From assembly GCA_025738555.1 (NCBI GenBank), contig JAOVFP010000003.1:4154001-4218000 (forward strand): 64,000 nucleotides of DNA, written 5' to 3'. Below are positions 35,288 to 47,594 of this stretch, one piece after another. A program made the position numbers and the translations under genes. Position 1 is the first letter of the stretch, and each line of letters begins with the position of its first letter. The notes beneath the pieces were generated by a model, which was not told the DNA's origin, did no database searches, and was given only the letters and a program-made list of their open reading frames with translations. The stretch comes from Cyathus striatus (Eukaryota > Basidiomycota > Agaricomycetes > Agaricales > Nidulariaceae).

Positions 35288-36338
35288 ATGCCAGGCCTAT
35301 CCACCTCTCACTCAATCCTAATAACAGGCTCAACATCAGGCATAGGGCGCGCACTCGCACTCGCCCTCTCTGCACTCCCGCACAAGCCCCAAGTCATCGC
35401 ATGTGGTCGGCGTGTTGAGCGGCTCGCAAAGCTCCAGGAGAAAGGGCTCGAAACGCGTCGGTTGGATTTGGGTAATTTGGATGGGCTGAATGAGGAGGTT
35501 AAGGGGATTCTTGAATCGTATCCTGAGGTTGGTTGTTGAAGTCGTTTTGAGGGAGGTGGATGTTGACGAGCCTGTGTACAGTTGGACACGGTGATTTTCA
35601 ATGCGGGGATACAGCACCAGTTTGATTTCTCGAAGCCGGAGAGTGTTAAGATGGAGAGTACGTGCGCCATTTCGTCCTGCTTGACCAAATACTGATGATC
35701 GCGTAGATGTAATACAGGAATTAACAGTGAACTATACTTCAGTTCTAATGATGCTCACATGTATCTTACCACACTTCCAAAAACGTTCCGTGCGTCCTTT
35801 CCCTTCCTCCTCTCCCTCCTCGTCGCTAACTCGACCCACAACAGGCTGAAGGGAAAGAAAGCACTGTAATCATTGTTACATCGGGTCTCGCCCTCGTCCC
35901 TCTCCCAACTGTACCAAATTACTGCGCTACAAAAGCAGCGTTGCACAGTTTCACTGTGTCCCTCCGTGCGATGCTTCGTGCGAGTGGGAGTAGGGTGAGG
36001 GTGGTAGAGGTATATCCGCCGTATGTCTTCTTTTCCTTCTTTGACGTTGTTGAGTGTTAATTGTTTGATTGGATAGGCTGGTCGAATCGGAGTTGCATGA
36101 TCGTACGCCCGCCCCTTCCCTCCCTTTCCTGTACTAATACATACGATAAACAGCCTATGGGACGACGGAGAGGCTGTCAAAGCACTGGATGTCCCTGGAG
36201 GAGTTTATTCGGCATGTTATGCCCCCCCTCCTGTCAGGGGAGGAGAATATACCAGTTGGAAATTCAAAGGATTGGTGGGAGCGCTTTGGGGAGGGGGAGA
36301 AGGAGGAGATTGCACAGGCTAGACTTGCTGGTAGGTGA
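35288..36338 (+). CDS. Short-chain dehydrogenase/reductase (DltE-like), intact
   Basis: Six exons (35288-35527, 35582-35657, 35707-35789, 35845-36020, 36077-36102, 36154-36338) encode 261 residues with all junctions in phase. The Rossmann nucleotide-binding motif TGSTSGIGR is at residues 13-21, followed by the NAG motif (FNAG), the catalytic Ser in VTSG and the YxxxK pair in NYCATK. The length fits classical SDRs, which reduce or oxidise carbonyl/alcohol groups with NAD(P)H in the cytosol; the substrate is unknown. The third donor (GTGCGTCC) is a guess forced by the frame. A broken inverted copy lies at 39834-40763 and a copy of the last exon at 39673-39800, with a flavin monooxygenase between, suggesting a small metabolic cluster. 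Confidence 0.88.
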
Positions 36339-36628
36339 GAAGAGAAGGGAGAGTGAGGGACGGTGGTATAAGTTTGTTGACGTATCACGGAATGTTATCG
36401 TTTAGAAAGAGCAATGATATCCTACTATACATTCGAGTATTCAAGCTCAAGTTACAACTTCCTTGGTACCGCTTTTAGCCCACCACAGAGAGGTTAGAAT
36501 GACCAAACCCAACCCAACATTAGGGTTAGCCAACCAATTCCGTCCCGCCTGGACTGTTGACGACATTCTTCCGACTGCCACCAACCCAATTGCGCCTTTT
36601 CACGTCTTTCTTCCTTCCTCTCTCTTTC

Positions 36629-37758
36629 CAGGCTCCTAAAACCATCCCTCGCCTCGCTCGAATGGCCTACGTGCGATAAGATTACAAACACGGACAAACA
36701 TTAAGCACATCTAAGAGGCCAAACTCGCGAGGGAGGGGCTGGCTTTTTTCGTCTCGGCGTTCTCGGTAATGTGACAGAACCTTGCTCCCTGGGTCGCGAG
36801 ATATGGCATCGCTTACAGAAATTACTAACTTCACACGCAATAAATGTGTCTCACGCAGGTTCACCTTCAAGTTGCGCGGTGTTCAAGACTTCAAGTTAGT
36901 CCTTTAACTTCGACACACCCTAACTTCCAAGTATGTTAGTAGTGGTCTCTGTGTCTCTGACATGTACTGCATAAGCCAGGTGTTCCTGTAGGCTAGCACA
37001 CATACAATAAAATTATTGCATCTCTTACAAGTTATTTATGTACCACAGGCAAATGCAATACAACTACGAAAGTCCAATTTACCTTTGAAGGCATTAAGCC
37101 TTTACTATCTCAGTAAAGAAAATTATAAGATACTATCGGAGAAATTACAATGACTGCAATGCATTGTAAGGTACAGGCTTTCCTTTAGAGTATTGAACAA
37201 CTTGGTACTCTTATCGTACATTAATAATGATGCTGTGTACACAGAAATATATTATTAGTGCTCCTGACATTATAATGCAGTACAACTAATACAAGCTGAC
37301 ACTTGAAGCCGACATTTACTGAATTAAGTTTCAAAGCTTCCGATTTCTTTCAGCTATAGCATTTTGTATCTTGGAAATAAACGACAATTAAAGTAATATT
37401 TTCATTTGGAGCACCTAACTTCCATGATACAACAAATAGTGACTAGTGAGCAGCCATAAACTGTACCGCGGCACTTCTGAACCACGGTACATACCTGTAG
37501 AGAATATGAAGTAGAGAATGTGAAGTTAGCGTGGGATCGCATTTATTGCGTGTGAAGTTAGTAATTTCTGTAAGCGATGCCATATCTCGCGACCCAGGGA
37601 GCAAGGTTCTGTCACATTACCGAGAACGCCGAGACGAAAAAAGCCAGCCCCTCCCTCGCGAGTTTGGCCTCTTAGATGTGCTTGATGTTTGTCCGTGTTT
37701 GTAATCTTATCGCACGTAGGCCATTCGAGCGAGGCGAGGGGATGGTTTTAGGAGCCTG
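36629..37758. mobile_element. Mutator-like MITE: 218-bp inverted repeats, 9-bp TSD
   Basis: Arms 36629-36846 and 37540-37758 are nearly perfect inverted repeats starting CAGGCTCCTAAAACCATCC. The perfect 9-bp direct repeat CTCTCTTTC flanks them (36620-36628 and 37759-37767). Long terminal repeats plus a 9-bp duplication are the hallmark of Mutator-like elements. The 690-bp centre is AT-rich and has no coding frame. The element lies between the SDR and monooxygenase genes and could fold into a long hairpin. Confidence 0.88.
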
Positions 37759-37870
37759 CTCTCTTTCTAAATGTTCCTATCCCCCCTCTTGTGCAACCGG
37801 GGCAATGCGATCCTACGATCCGGGAGACCCATCATCCATATGGCTTGGAAGGAAGACAATCATTGTGCAA

Positions 37871-37880
37871 GATATATATA
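37871..37880 (+). promoter_or_regulatory. Probable TATA box of the monooxygenase gene
   Basis: GATATATATA lies 149 bases upstream of the ATG at 38029, outside the Mutator-like element. It is the only clear TATA-like sequence in this interval. Confidence 0.4.
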
Positions 37881-38028
37881 ACATCGTCGCAAGCATGGTG
37901 TGCTGGCTCGAATCTCGAACTCAGGGCCCACTTTATACCTGGGGAACTGATTATCTGGTCTCTTTAACCCCCCTCTGTAAACCCAACGAACAAAATCAAT
38001 CCGTCTCTTCCATCTACCCATCGAAATC

Positions 38029-39597
38029 ATGGGATCCCTTGAACCACTCACCCCCCTCCCGCGCCCACAACGTATACTCGTGATAGGGGGTGGACCAGCT
38101 GGACTAGTTACACTCCGCAACCTCATCGAGCACGGAGAATTCTCGCATGTCGAGCTGGTAGAGAGGAGGGACGATGTCGGTGGAGTGTGGTACGTCCTTT
38201 CCTTTCCCCCTTCTCCTTTCATCACTCCACTCACACATTTCAATATACAGGTACCTCGACGACCCCACCAAAGAAACAACGACCCCACGCTGGCCCTCCC
38301 CTGCCTACCCAAACCTAATAGGAAACGTTCTCCCCACCTTCCTCTCCTTCTCCTCTTACCCACCGTTCCCCACTCCCCCGAATTCCCCCAACCAGCCCTT
38401 CCCAACGCTTCAAGAGACATATGAATACCTCCGCACCTTTTCGGCACCGTTCGTAGCTACAGGAAAGATCAAGCTGAACACGGAGGTTGTAAGAGTCGAA
38501 GAGCTTCCCCGTCAGAAGGCGGAGATACTGGGGGTGGAAAGTCGTTTTATGTGACTGGAGTCATAGCAAGCAGGGAGAAGAGAGGGAAGAGCATTGGGAT
38601 GCTGTGGTTGTTGCTGTGGGATGGTACGATAATCCCGTGTGGCCATCCACACCTGGGCTCGATATACTCCGTGACAAGGGCATAGCCAAACACGCGAAAG
38701 AGTGGCGCGGGGCGAAGGGGTACGAGGGGAAGGTATGTCTCTTCCTTTTCCTTCCTCTTTCTTCGTGACGAAGCAAACTAACCATTTCAAACAGAAAATC
38801 CTAATAATAGGAAACGCAAACTCCTCAAACGACATAGCAGCACACCTAGCCCCCGTAGCCCACGCACCAATATACCAATCCCAACGACGCGAGCCATGGT
38901 TCCTATTCAAATCCCTCCCGGACGCGCGTATACGTAAAGTATCCCCGTAGCACGATATGAATATACACCCTCCGGACACGTATCTGCATATCTTGAAGAC
39001 AGTAGAGTGTTAGAGGGGGTGGACTATGTGTTGGTAGGAACGGGATACCGTCCCTGTCCGAAATTTATCTATCTCCTTCCTCGCCCTTCTTCCCCTTCAA
39101 CGGAACTAGTCCCACTAATACCAATCCCCGCACCCTACCCGGCCCGCATCCCAAACCTCCACCGCCTAATCCTCCACGCGCACAACCCAACACTATCCTT
39201 CATAGGCGCAGCACACTCTTACACGCCCTTCATAACAGCAGATCTTATCTCCACATGGCTCGCATTCGCCTGGTCATTCCCTGAACTTTCTTTGTATCCC
39301 CCTTCCATAGAGCAACGCCTCGTATTCGAACAAGAACGATTGAAGAAGATGGAAGAGAGAAGGAAGGGGGCGGGAGGGAATCCGAGTTCGTTGGTTGTGT
39401 TTAGTATTCTTGGCGAGGATGAGGATGAGTATGTCCGGGCGTTGAGGAGGGAGGTTGTGGGTGTTGATCGGGAGCTTGATGGGGTTTTGCCGAGTTGGAG
39501 TGAAGAGATGGTGAAGGAAAGGGTGGGGATGTATGGGTTGAAGGAAGGAGCTTTGTGGTGCGCTAAAAGTCGGGAAGAGGGGGTACAGGTGAAGTAG
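38029..39597 (+). pseudogene. Flavin-containing monooxygenase with two frameshifts
   Basis: Exons 38029-38189, 38251-38732 and 38795-39597 encode an FMO-type enzyme. The FAD motif GGGPAG is near residue 20 and ERRDDVGGVW follows. The NADPH-binding motif IIGNANSSNDIA is at the start of exon 3, and GTGYRP appears further on. Such enzymes oxygenate N, S or C centres using FAD, NADPH and O2. The frame is lost by one extra base in GGGGG (38530-38534), where the reading jumps to WKVVLCDWSHSK, and by one missing base in CCCC (38943-38946), where it resumes as VARYEYTPSGH. The two cancel, and everything else is intact and well spliced. Both lie in homopolymers, so sequencing error is as likely as true inactivation. 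Confidence 0.8.
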
Positions 39598-39672
39598 GTA
39601 ACTGGAATGTATAAGGTTGTGTACGATATTATTGTACTTTCTAAACGATAATATTCCGTGAAACCTCAATAT

Positions 39673-39800
39673 CTATCGTCCCATTGCAAGTCTAGCCCGT
39701 GCCAACTCCTCCTTCCCCCCTCCCCTAAAGCGCTCCCACCGATTCTTCGAATTTCCAATCGGAATATTCTCCTCCCCCGAAAGGAGGGGTCAAGAAGCCT
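39673..39800 (-). pseudogene. Partial third copy of the SDR last exon
   Basis: The minus strand encodes EENIPIGNSKNRWERF ... ARLAMGR and a stop at 39675-39673, matching the end of the SDR at 36338 and of the second copy at 39834. It directly follows the second copy, so the 3' end was tandemly duplicated. Confidence 0.75.
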
Positions 39801-39833
39801 ATTCTATCGTATCCACTGTCGCTCACTCTCTCC

Positions 39834-40763
39834 TCACCTCCTCGCAAGTCTAGCCTTTGCCAACTCTTCTTTCTCCCCTTCCCCAAAGCGCTCCCACCAA
39901 TTCTTCGAATTTCCAATTGGTATGTCCTCCTCCCCCGACAGGAGTGGGGGCATAACCTGCCGTATAAACTCGTCCAGGGTTATCCAGTACTTGGACAACT
40001 TCTCCGTAGTTTCATAAACTGTTTATCATATGTATTAGTACGGGAAAATGAGGAAGGGAGAAGAGCGTACGATCATGCAACTCCGATTCGACAAGCCTAT
40101 CCAATCAATCAATTAACGCATTGAAAACCAACAAAAGGAGGACATACGGCGGATACACCTCCACCACCCTCACCCTACTCCCACTCGCACGAAGCATCGC
40201 ACGGAGGGACACAGTGAAACTGTGCAACGCTGCTTTTGTAGCGCAGTAATTTGGTACAGTCGGCAGCGGGATGAGGGAGAGGCCTGATGTGATCACGATT
40301 ACGGTGCTTTCTTTCCCTTCAGCCTGTTGTGGATCGAGTTAGCGAAGAGGAGGGAGGGGAGAAAGGGAAAGGACGCACGGAACGTTTTGAAGTATAGTTC
40401 ACTGTCAATTCCTGTATTACATCCACGCGATCATCAGTATTTGGTAAAGCAGGGCGAAATGGCGCACGTACTCTCCATCTTAACACTCTCCAGCTTCGAA
40501 AAATCAAACTGGTGCTGTATCCCCGCATTGAAAATCACCGTGTCCAACTGTACACCTCGTCAACATCCACCCACCCTCAAAACCATCTCAACGACCCACC
40601 TCAGGATATGCATCCAGAATACCCTCAACTTTCCTATTCAGCCCTTCCAAATTACCCAAATCCAACCGATGCGTCTCGAGCCCCTTCTCCTGAAGCTCTG
40701 CGAGTCGCTCAACACGCCGACCGGATGCGATGACTTGGGGCTTGTGTGGGAGTGCAGAGAGGG
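39834..40763 (-). pseudogene. Inverted, truncated second SDR copy
   Basis: This is about 90 percent identical by eye to the intact SDR at 35288, in the opposite orientation. Similarity starts at CCCTCTCTGCACTCCC, so the start codon and the TGxxxGIG cofactor motif are missing. About 39 bases of exon 3 are deleted after TATACTTCA, and the acceptor before that exon is GTGG instead of GTAG. The YCATK active site and the C-terminus (ending LARR-like, stop 39836-39834) remain readable. Introns are retained, so it arose by DNA duplication, not retroposition. Confidence 0.88.
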
Positions 40764-40776
40764 CTACTCGACGTAG

Positions 40777-42712
<1,936 letters not shown>

Positions 42713-43222
42713 GGGCGCTGGGATGAGATGGTAGATTGTTGTTTAGTATGGATATGATATTATGTTGTTAGATGCACGATTAGAATGATATAATTACAAT
42801 GCGTTACCGACAAGGACTTACGGATGAGAAAGACTACCGACTACTCTATGCAGACATTCTTCAGGCTAGATCTACTCTACTGGTGTGACTCGGTATAGTT
42901 GGATGTAGATAAGCCGGTACCAAAGCGGTCGTAGGACATAGACATCTATCTATGAAACAGTGATTCGGGCGTAATTGTGTTGTGTTTCGGGGCCTCGGTT
43001 TACTTATGGGTGATTGTGGGTCCACATTGATAGTGAGTCGGGACTCGGAGCGGAGTATGAGCCCCACTTGCGTGGCTGGATGGCACTGAGCGTCGGGGTT
43101 GGAATTCGAACTTCGAACTTCGAAAGTTCGATGGCCCCTGAGACTGAACTTCCGCTGAACGATGCCCTCCCATCAATGACCCGATATCATTCCAGTGCCT
43201 TTTGGACCACTTACCTTCAACG

Positions 43223-44053
43223 ATGTCCACAGCCCTACGGACGTTGTCGCGGTCACACAACATGTTGAGCTCGTATAGGCGTGCTTTACCTTCCTCTTTC
43301 ACCCGTCCTCGCTTCTATCGAATACCAACAACCCAGCTAGGTGCTCTCTCATCTACTTCACGAAAACACAACAACGACGAACAACCTTCTCCAGATACAC
43401 CACAACCTCGCAGCAAGATCCTATACATGCCCATGCACATGGTGCGCCTATGCCTCACGTGTATCGCTCTCGGTACATGCAGCGGCCTCCTCCTCAACAC
43501 CCTATTCGATAAACTTGCACGTAGTGGATGGGTCAAAGAGTACTTAAACGAATGGGTCAAACTGTACTCGAACCTGATTTCCGCCAAACTCACTCTGCGG
43601 AGGTTTATCCTTGACGAGCAACCCGACGACTACACCGTTGCAGAAATGAGCAGGTTCTTCGAAGCCATACATGAGTTCCTCAACGTGATTACGGGAAAGA
43701 TGAAATATGATACGGACCCTACCTGGGAGCAGCTCCAGAAGAACTGGGCAAGGGCGGGGAAGGCCATTGTGAACAGCTTGGTGGATATGGATACTATGCA
43801 GGCCTTGGCATTGTCGGAGGAGGAGGTGAATGCGTTGGAGAGCAGGATGAAGGCGAAGGTGCTTATTATGTGTGAGATAGAGAGGTTGTATGTGGAATTC
43901 GGGTCACTGCTGCATGGTGATCCAACGCCTGAGGCGCGGAGGGCTGCAAAGATACTAACACAGTTTTTATCTAAGATAGTGGAGGTTACGAATTTTAATA
44001 TCGATGAGGAGGAGGAGGAGGAGGAGGAGGAGGCGACAGGTTGGATGATGTAA
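43223..44053 (+). CDS. Unknown single-TM protein, paralogue 1 (mitochondrial-type N-terminus)
   Basis: A 276-residue intronless frame; I choose the ATG of MSTALRTLS because the neighbour starts at the same place, although an in-frame ATG lies at 43202. The first 50 residues are rich in Arg/Ser/Thr without acids (ALPSSFTRPRFYR), like a mitochondrial presequence. One membrane segment (LCLTCIALGTCSGLLL) follows. The soluble part has a conserved block AIHEFLN ... YDTDPTWEQLQKNWAR/TAGKAIVNSLVDMDTMQ, and the C-terminus ends with a run of Glu and WMM. I do not recognise a family. About 200 bases of upstream sequence (about 43030-43200) are shared with the second copy. Confidence 0.75.
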   Translation: MSTALRTLSRSHNMLSSYRRALPSSFTRPRFYRIPTTQLGALSSTSRKHNNDEQPSPDTPQPRSKILYMPMHMVRLCLTCIALGTCSGLLLNTLFDKLARSGWVKEYLNEWVKLYSNLISAKLTLRRFILDEQPDDYTVAEMSRFFEAIHEFLNVITGKMKYDTDPTWEQLQKNWARAGKAIVNSLVDMDTMQALALSEEEVNALESRMKAKVLIMCEIERLYVEFGSLLHGDPTPEARRAAKILTQFLSKIVEVTNFNIDEEEEEEEEEATGWMM

Positions 44054-44537
44054 TTTAGCAGAAGGTGTGGGAGAGGTACAGATTGCATTCTCATCTGTTG
44101 CTTGTCCTCTGCTTTACCCACTTGTAGTCTTTAACACGCGGAATCAGGCCTCAAATCGTTCGCTTGAATAGCCTGCAGTGGCTAAGTATAATAGCTGGCG
44201 CCTGAAGTTGATCTATATGTATACTGTATATACATAACTTTGATTACGATCAACATCGTGAATGTACAGCAGTAGTACAACAACAGTGAACAACTTCACA
44301 GCAGCCGTCTATCTTTCGGTTATCGAAGCTCAGGTCCAGTACGTTCCCTCAGTCAATAGAGATGTGATCCAAAGAATTTCGGGGCTTCTTGCTTATGGGT
44401 GATGTGACTTGATAGTGTCGGGAGTCGGAGCGGAGTGTGAGCCGCACTTGCGTGGTTGGGTGGCAAGCTTCGGGGTTGGAATTCGAACTTCGAACTTCGA
44501 TGGCCCCTGAAGCTGAACTTGAGACCAACCTTCAACA

Positions 44538-45362
44538 ATGTCCACTGCACTTCGGGTGTTGTCGCAGTCGCACACTATGTTGAGTTTTTATACGCGTGCT
44601 CTCCCCACCTCTTTCACCCGCCCTCCGACTCGGAGTCCGTTCTATCGAACACAAATAACCCAGCTGGCCGCTCTCTCATCTACTTCACGAGAATACAAGA
44701 ACCGCGAACAACATTCTACAGGTAGACCACCATCATTACCACCACTACCACCACCACCACCTGGAAACAAGCTCTCATACATGGACACACTGCGCCTGTT
44801 CCTTAGATATTTCGTGATCACTGCATGCGGCACTATCTCCGTCATTGTCTTCAGTGGATTCCTTCTCGATAGAGTGCTCAAACAGTCCTTAAAATCAGAG
44901 CACCAGCTCAGCCTGAAGAAGTCTATCCTTGATGAGCAACCCAACGACCACACCCTCACAGAAATGAGCAAGTTCTTCGAAGCCATTCATGAGTTCCTCA
45001 ACAAGATTGCCGGGAAGAAGAAATATGATACTGATCCTACCTGGGAACAGCTCCAGAAGAACTGGACGAGGACGGGGAAGGCCATTGTGAATAGCTTGGT
45101 GGATATGGATACTATGCAGGCCTTGGCATTGTCGGAGGTGGAGGTGGATGCATTGGAGAGCAGGATGAGGGTGAAGGTCATTATTATGCGTGAGAGTGAG
45201 AGGTTGGTTGCAGAGCTCCAGTCGGTGGAGAAGGAGGAGGGGGGCGTGAACGTGCGGAAGTTTGCAAAGATATTAACAGAGTTTTTATCTAAGGTAGTGG
45301 AGGCTACAAATTTTGATGTCGATGATGATGATGAGGAGGAGGTGCCAACTTGGATGATGTGA
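44538..45362 (+). CDS. Unknown single-TM protein, paralogue 2
   Basis: A 274-residue tandem duplicate of the preceding gene, same strand. It has the same N-terminal targeting-like region (MSTALRVLSQ ... FTRPPTRS), the same position of the membrane segment (FVITACGTISVIVFSGFLL), the same KKYDTDPTWEQLQKNW block and the C-terminal acidic run ending WMM. A Pro-rich insert (LPPLPPPPP) before the membrane segment is unique. The promoter region, with GGTTGGAATTCGAACTTCGA, is duplicated too. The block around the TM has diverged far more than the C-terminal domain. Confidence 0.75.
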   Translation: MSTALRVLSQSHTMLSFYTRALPTSFTRPPTRSPFYRTQITQLAALSSTSREYKNREQHSTGRPPSLPPLPPPPPGNKLSYMDTLRLFLRYFVITACGTISVIVFSGFLLDRVLKQSLKSEHQLSLKKSILDEQPNDHTLTEMSKFFEAIHEFLNKIAGKKKYDTDPTWEQLQKNWTRTGKAIVNSLVDMDTMQALALSEVEVDALESRMRVKVIIMRESERLVAELQSVEKEEGGVNVRKFAKILTEFLSKVVEATNFDVDDDDEEEVPTWMM

Positions 45363-45509
45363 TTCAGTAGAACATGTCAGAGAGGTGGATTACATTTTCA
45401 TTCGTTGTTTTTCCCTGTTTTACCAACTTGTAGTTTTAACACGCGGAATCGGGCCTTCAAATCGTTCGCTTGAATAGCCTGCTGCAGCTAATAGTATAAA
45501 TAGCTGGCG

Positions 45510-45645
45510 ACAGTGGAGGTTCCAAATTTTGATATCGATGGGGGGATGCCAACTTCGGAGAGTGAGATTCAAATAATAGAAGTGGACTTTTGGGGAGCTT
45601 TGCTCATTCATTGCTTTATCTTTTGAACACGCGGAATCAGAATTC
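45510..45645 (+). pseudogene. Remnant 3' end of a third paralogue
   Basis: AGTGGAGGTTCCAAATTTTG, GATATCGATG and the trailer AACACGCGGAATCAG repeat the last codons and 3' region of the two preceding genes. Only the last tens of codons are left, so the tandem family once had at least three members. Confidence 0.65.
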
Positions 45646-45893
45646 ATTACTGTTGACATACGTGCATAAGTTACAAGCTAGTGAAAGTCCTCACTGTAAT
45701 ATATATTTGCACTCAGGCAGTTCTATACCATCGTACCGATGATATTCTGCAAGATATGCTTGGGGCTTGAGATTGGAGTTGAAGCATTTCATGTCGTAGA
45801 TTTATTTGGGGTAATATAACTGGACGAAGCATACACATGTACTATGCTCTCTGCGTTCCAACTGCCACTTCTGCATCCTCATCGCTTCGGTTA

Positions 45894-47085
45894 CTATAAT
45901 TCAGTGTAAATCTCCCGCTCGACCGTAGAGCCATAGAGTCTACTCCAACGGACCGCCAAACCTTCCCACGGAGAAAGCGAGTCATTTGTATCCTTCCTAA
46001 AATACACAGCAGAATCCTTGCCCAGCGACAACTTCTTATCGGGCTGTGTCTTTTGTCTAAAGTCATTTACAAACACACGCAGCTTCCGAAGAGCAGCAAT
46101 ACGCCCATCGTTAAGATGTGCCAGTCTGCGGGCTTCCACAAATTCTCGAATTCCATATCCCGTGAAATCTGTCAAAAGATTGTAATCGAAATCCAACACC
46201 TCTAGCTGTGGACATATAATATCTGGGTAACCTTTTCCCAAAGGCGAAAGAGCAGATAATAGATCGTCACTGAAGACATTAGACTGAGTGACTGGGTAAT
46301 TAGGCGGTGGTAAAGTTGACCATCTGGTATCACGATCCACTGTAATGAACTTCAGGGATTTCAGATGTGGTATGTCATGAAGAATTTGAACCACATCTCT
46401 GGGTGAAGTTAGCCAAAAGGGTGAATGCAGCACTAGAGATAGATCATCTCTACTGTCATGTATCACCGTCATTAAGATTTCTCGGACAAAGGCAAGCATG
46501 AAATCAGGAATATATCCCGGAATATCTAAATCAAACTGTTTAATAGAAGGAAGATAGAGGCGTTTCACAAGACTTTTGGTCTCATTCGATGGGGGTAATG
46601 AGAGGTATAGTGTTGTTAATTGCTGAAGCGCAATATCTCCTGTGATGGGTGGCCATGAGTTAGTATCAATTTGAGATGGGGTCATAGCTCCTGAAAGTTT
46701 CAACTTCAATGTCTCCAAAGCAAGACAATGGTGAAGTATTGTCGATGTGCGATCAACCGTATTCCCTAGGTACAAGCTTGACTTCACTTCCAGCTCCAGG
46801 TTCAACTCTGTAAGTTGTTTCCAAACATGTTGTTTGTGTTGTGGGGTAGAAGAAAAGTCTGCAAGATAAACACTGTAGCCACCGATTGTAGCAGATGTGA
46901 CACGAGAAAGAAGGCCAACAACATTCTCCCACTGAAGCCACACTTCAGCGTCTCCTGTCCATACAGTGCTTTGATAATTGGTGAGATGAAGCTTCCTTAG
47001 CGTTTTCAAGCGTTCTTCCGTTAGCCCACTTTTGAGCAGGTCATCCAGAATATCTGAAGAAAGATAAACATCAAGCTCGTACCAA
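45894..47085 (-). CDS. LRR-like (F-box family type) protein, 5' end incomplete
   Basis: A frame of about 395 residues with spaced leucine-rich segments (LRKLHLTNY, LTELNLELE, LETLKLKLSG, LTTLYLSLPP, LKSLKFITVD, LEVLDFDYN), as in agaricomycete F-box/LRR proteins that select substrates for SCF ubiquitin ligases. The frame is open upstream of any ATG (VYLSSDILDDLLKSG) until a stop near 47085. At least one more 5' exon, with the F-box itself, is therefore missing or lies unrecognised in the AT-rich DNA beyond. The stop is at 45894-45896. Without a visible F-box the role is inference. Confidence 0.6.
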
Positions 47086-47594
47086 TGTCAATGATGCAGT
47101 AGTATGGTGTTGCTAATAAGTGATAAATATAGGTGCTGTATTTCCGACATAATATCATCATAATTAGTATCAAGGGGGTGTGCCGATCGAAAATTCCCAC
47201 AGGTGGTTAGTTAGTTAGTTGGGGCCAAAGGCCTGAAAAAAAAAAAGGAACCCCTTATATAGGCACCTTAGATGAGGTCATGTAGTACCTACATAATACC
47301 AATATCTATATATTGATTTCATATTCTCATATGTATGCTATACCATTGCTATTAAGATCAATTTGAGGTCAATACACATTGTTAAAGTTGGATTAGATAA
47401 TATTGAGATCATGATTACAAATATTTCTTATCTTATCACTAATTATGTAAGCATCTAACCATCAATTTTTCATTCCGCTGCTACCAAGCCGTGTCCGCTA
47501 TCGCTTGGCCATAACAGTGAGACATACAGTAATGAATTCAGCAGTACGTTATCAGGGACTTTCAATGCCAGCATGTACTGAGTGATAACCACAG
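47086..47594. other. AT-rich boundary region, no gene recognised
   Basis: This marks the switch from the gene island to transposon-rich DNA. It contains GGTTAGTTAGTTAGTTGGGG followed by a run of twelve A residues near 47240. The first exon of the next frame may hide here; I could not place it. Confidence 0.4.
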
